This document shows positions 63,472-64,000 of a stretch of DNA of 64,000 bases, one piece after another. The notes beneath the pieces are model-generated. The model saw only the letters and a list, made by a program, of their open reading frames with translations, was not told the DNA's origin and did no database searches. Numbering within the stretch: position 1 is the first letter of the stretch; the number at the start of each line of letters is the position of its first letter. Both the position numbers and the translations under genes were made by a program. The DNA is from JAACFF01 sp963807975 (GTDB lineage Bacteria; Chloroflexota; Anaerolineae; Promineifilales; Promineifilaceae), in assembly GCA_963807975.1 (NCBI GenBank), contig CAWEDV010000001.1, positions 2,170,001-2,234,000 of the forward strand, in the 5' to 3' direction.

Positions 63472-63664
63472 TAATGAGGAAACAGTCACCCCCTGCTCAT
63501 TATCCGTGCGCCGGGCGAAGCACACGCTTTTACAGCCGCCTCATTAACGCGTCCGCAGCCACGGCTGTTCCAAAGTCCCTCTAGAACTGGCATGCCTGCG
63601 TGGGAATGACAAATCAACCTATTTGCTTGACTTTGGAATCTCCCTGCGCCCGCAGCTGCCAATA

Positions 63665-63693
63665 TCGACATAATACGCATAAAATGCTATAAT
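63665..63693 (+). promoter_or_regulatory. promoter of carD
   Basis: TCGACA (63665-63670) and a perfect TATAAT (63688-63693) lie 17 bases apart, about 150 bases before the carD start, leaving a fairly long leader. Confidence 0.5.
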
Positions 63694-63845
63694 TAGTGCA
63701 AATAGGTACAATGTTCTATCGAAAAAGGAGTTCCCTTCCACACGGCCCCTGATTCGTCAGACCATTAACTACTAGAACGCATCTGTCGGCTCCGTAACCC
63801 GATCATTACCAGACTGAGCTGCCAGAAGTTCACTGAAGGTAATCT

Positions 63846-64000
63846 ATGACAGAATTACAAACATATGCAGTTGGCGATTGGATCGCCCATGCCCATTACG
63901 GCGTTGGCCAGATAGAAGCTATCGAAGCAAAAAACCTCAGCGGCAGCAAGACCAGTTATTTCCGTGTAAAAACGGCTGGAAGCACATTTTGGATACCGGT
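63846..64000 (+). CDS. carD: CarD/CdnL-family transcription regulator (3' truncated by window edge)
   Basis: The visible 51 residues begin MTELQTYAVGDWIAHAHYGVGQIEAIEAK and include YFRVKTAGSTFWIPV. The pattern (VGD.V.H..YGVGQI..IE...G....Y..V.......IPV) is the RNA-polymerase-interacting domain of CarD/CdnL and of the TRCF N-terminal domain. CarD stabilises open promoter complexes. The gene runs off the window. GAAGG lies ten bases before the ATG. Confidence 0.85.
   Translation, partial: MTELQTYAVGDWIAHAHYGVGQIEAIEAKNLSGSKTSYFRVKTAGSTFWIP

Noticed and set aside
63486..63680. 64-residue minus-strand frame near 63.6 kb
   Set aside because: It consists largely of a dispersed palindromic repeat fragment and lies over the carD promoter.

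Overview
The window looks like a chromosomal segment of a free-living, respiring bacterium, most likely a member of the Chloroflexota (Anaerolineae/Ardenticatenia-like). The reasons are the gene mix (T-box-controlled archaeal-type asd, a Rieske/b6-type cytochrome b/diheme cytochrome c cluster, long-form HPF, CarD, remnants of a MalT-type regulator, many FG-GAP and GT-C-like surface proteins), moderately high GC and the many dispersed intergenic repeats. This placement is an inference; there is no rRNA in the window. No phage, complete insertion sequence or CRISPR array is visible.

Layout. 1-6 kb: a 5'-truncated methyltransferase, a NarL-type response regulator, a Flp-type pilin with a shortened and catalytically altered CpaF-like ATPase, then comF, hpf, a low-molecular-weight phosphatase, an HNH nuclease and a Nif3 protein. 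6-12 kb: a KBL/BioF-type transferase facing an RNA/nucleic-acid processing row on the minus strand (recJ, rnd, beta-CASP nuclease). 12-17.5 kb: a VWA lipoprotein and a minus-strand group (methyltransferase, sensor kinase, GT-C-type membrane protein). 17.6-24 kb: methyltransferase, alcohol dehydrogenase, membrane-anchored Mrr-like nuclease, histidine phosphatase, S2P protease and RNB ribonuclease. 24-31 kb: gpsA, an SDR, tRNA-Val, the Rieske/cytochrome b/cytochrome c operon and asd, which sits behind a T-box leader whose specifier reads as threonine. 31-38 kb: hydrolase, large GT-C-like protein, TSUP transporter and a membrane SpoIIE-type phosphatase.

38.8-60.3 kb is an accessory stretch with unusually many broken genes. 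It holds remnants of a MalT-type regulator, a serine hydrolase, a CPBP protease, an SRPBCC protein, a small membrane protein, a 2-oxoacid dehydrogenase E2, a DUF4352-like lipoprotein, an FG-GAP protein and a GT-C-like protein. Between them are intact oxidoreductase, hydrolase, EamA, D-lactate-dehydrogenase-like, endonuclease and amidohydrolase genes and two tandem FG-GAP paralogues. 60.6-64 kb: an MFS transporter, a LysM protein, an RRM protein and the start of carD.

Non-coding structure gives the strongest unexplained signals. There are seven intergenic arrays of degenerate 7-bp units. The palindrome ACGGCCGT occurs about 35 times, roughly 25-fold above chance. A shared operator-plus-promoter sits before three separate genes. 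Several hairpin families recur, and a set of genes has a -10 box so close to the start codon that leaderless transcripts are likely.
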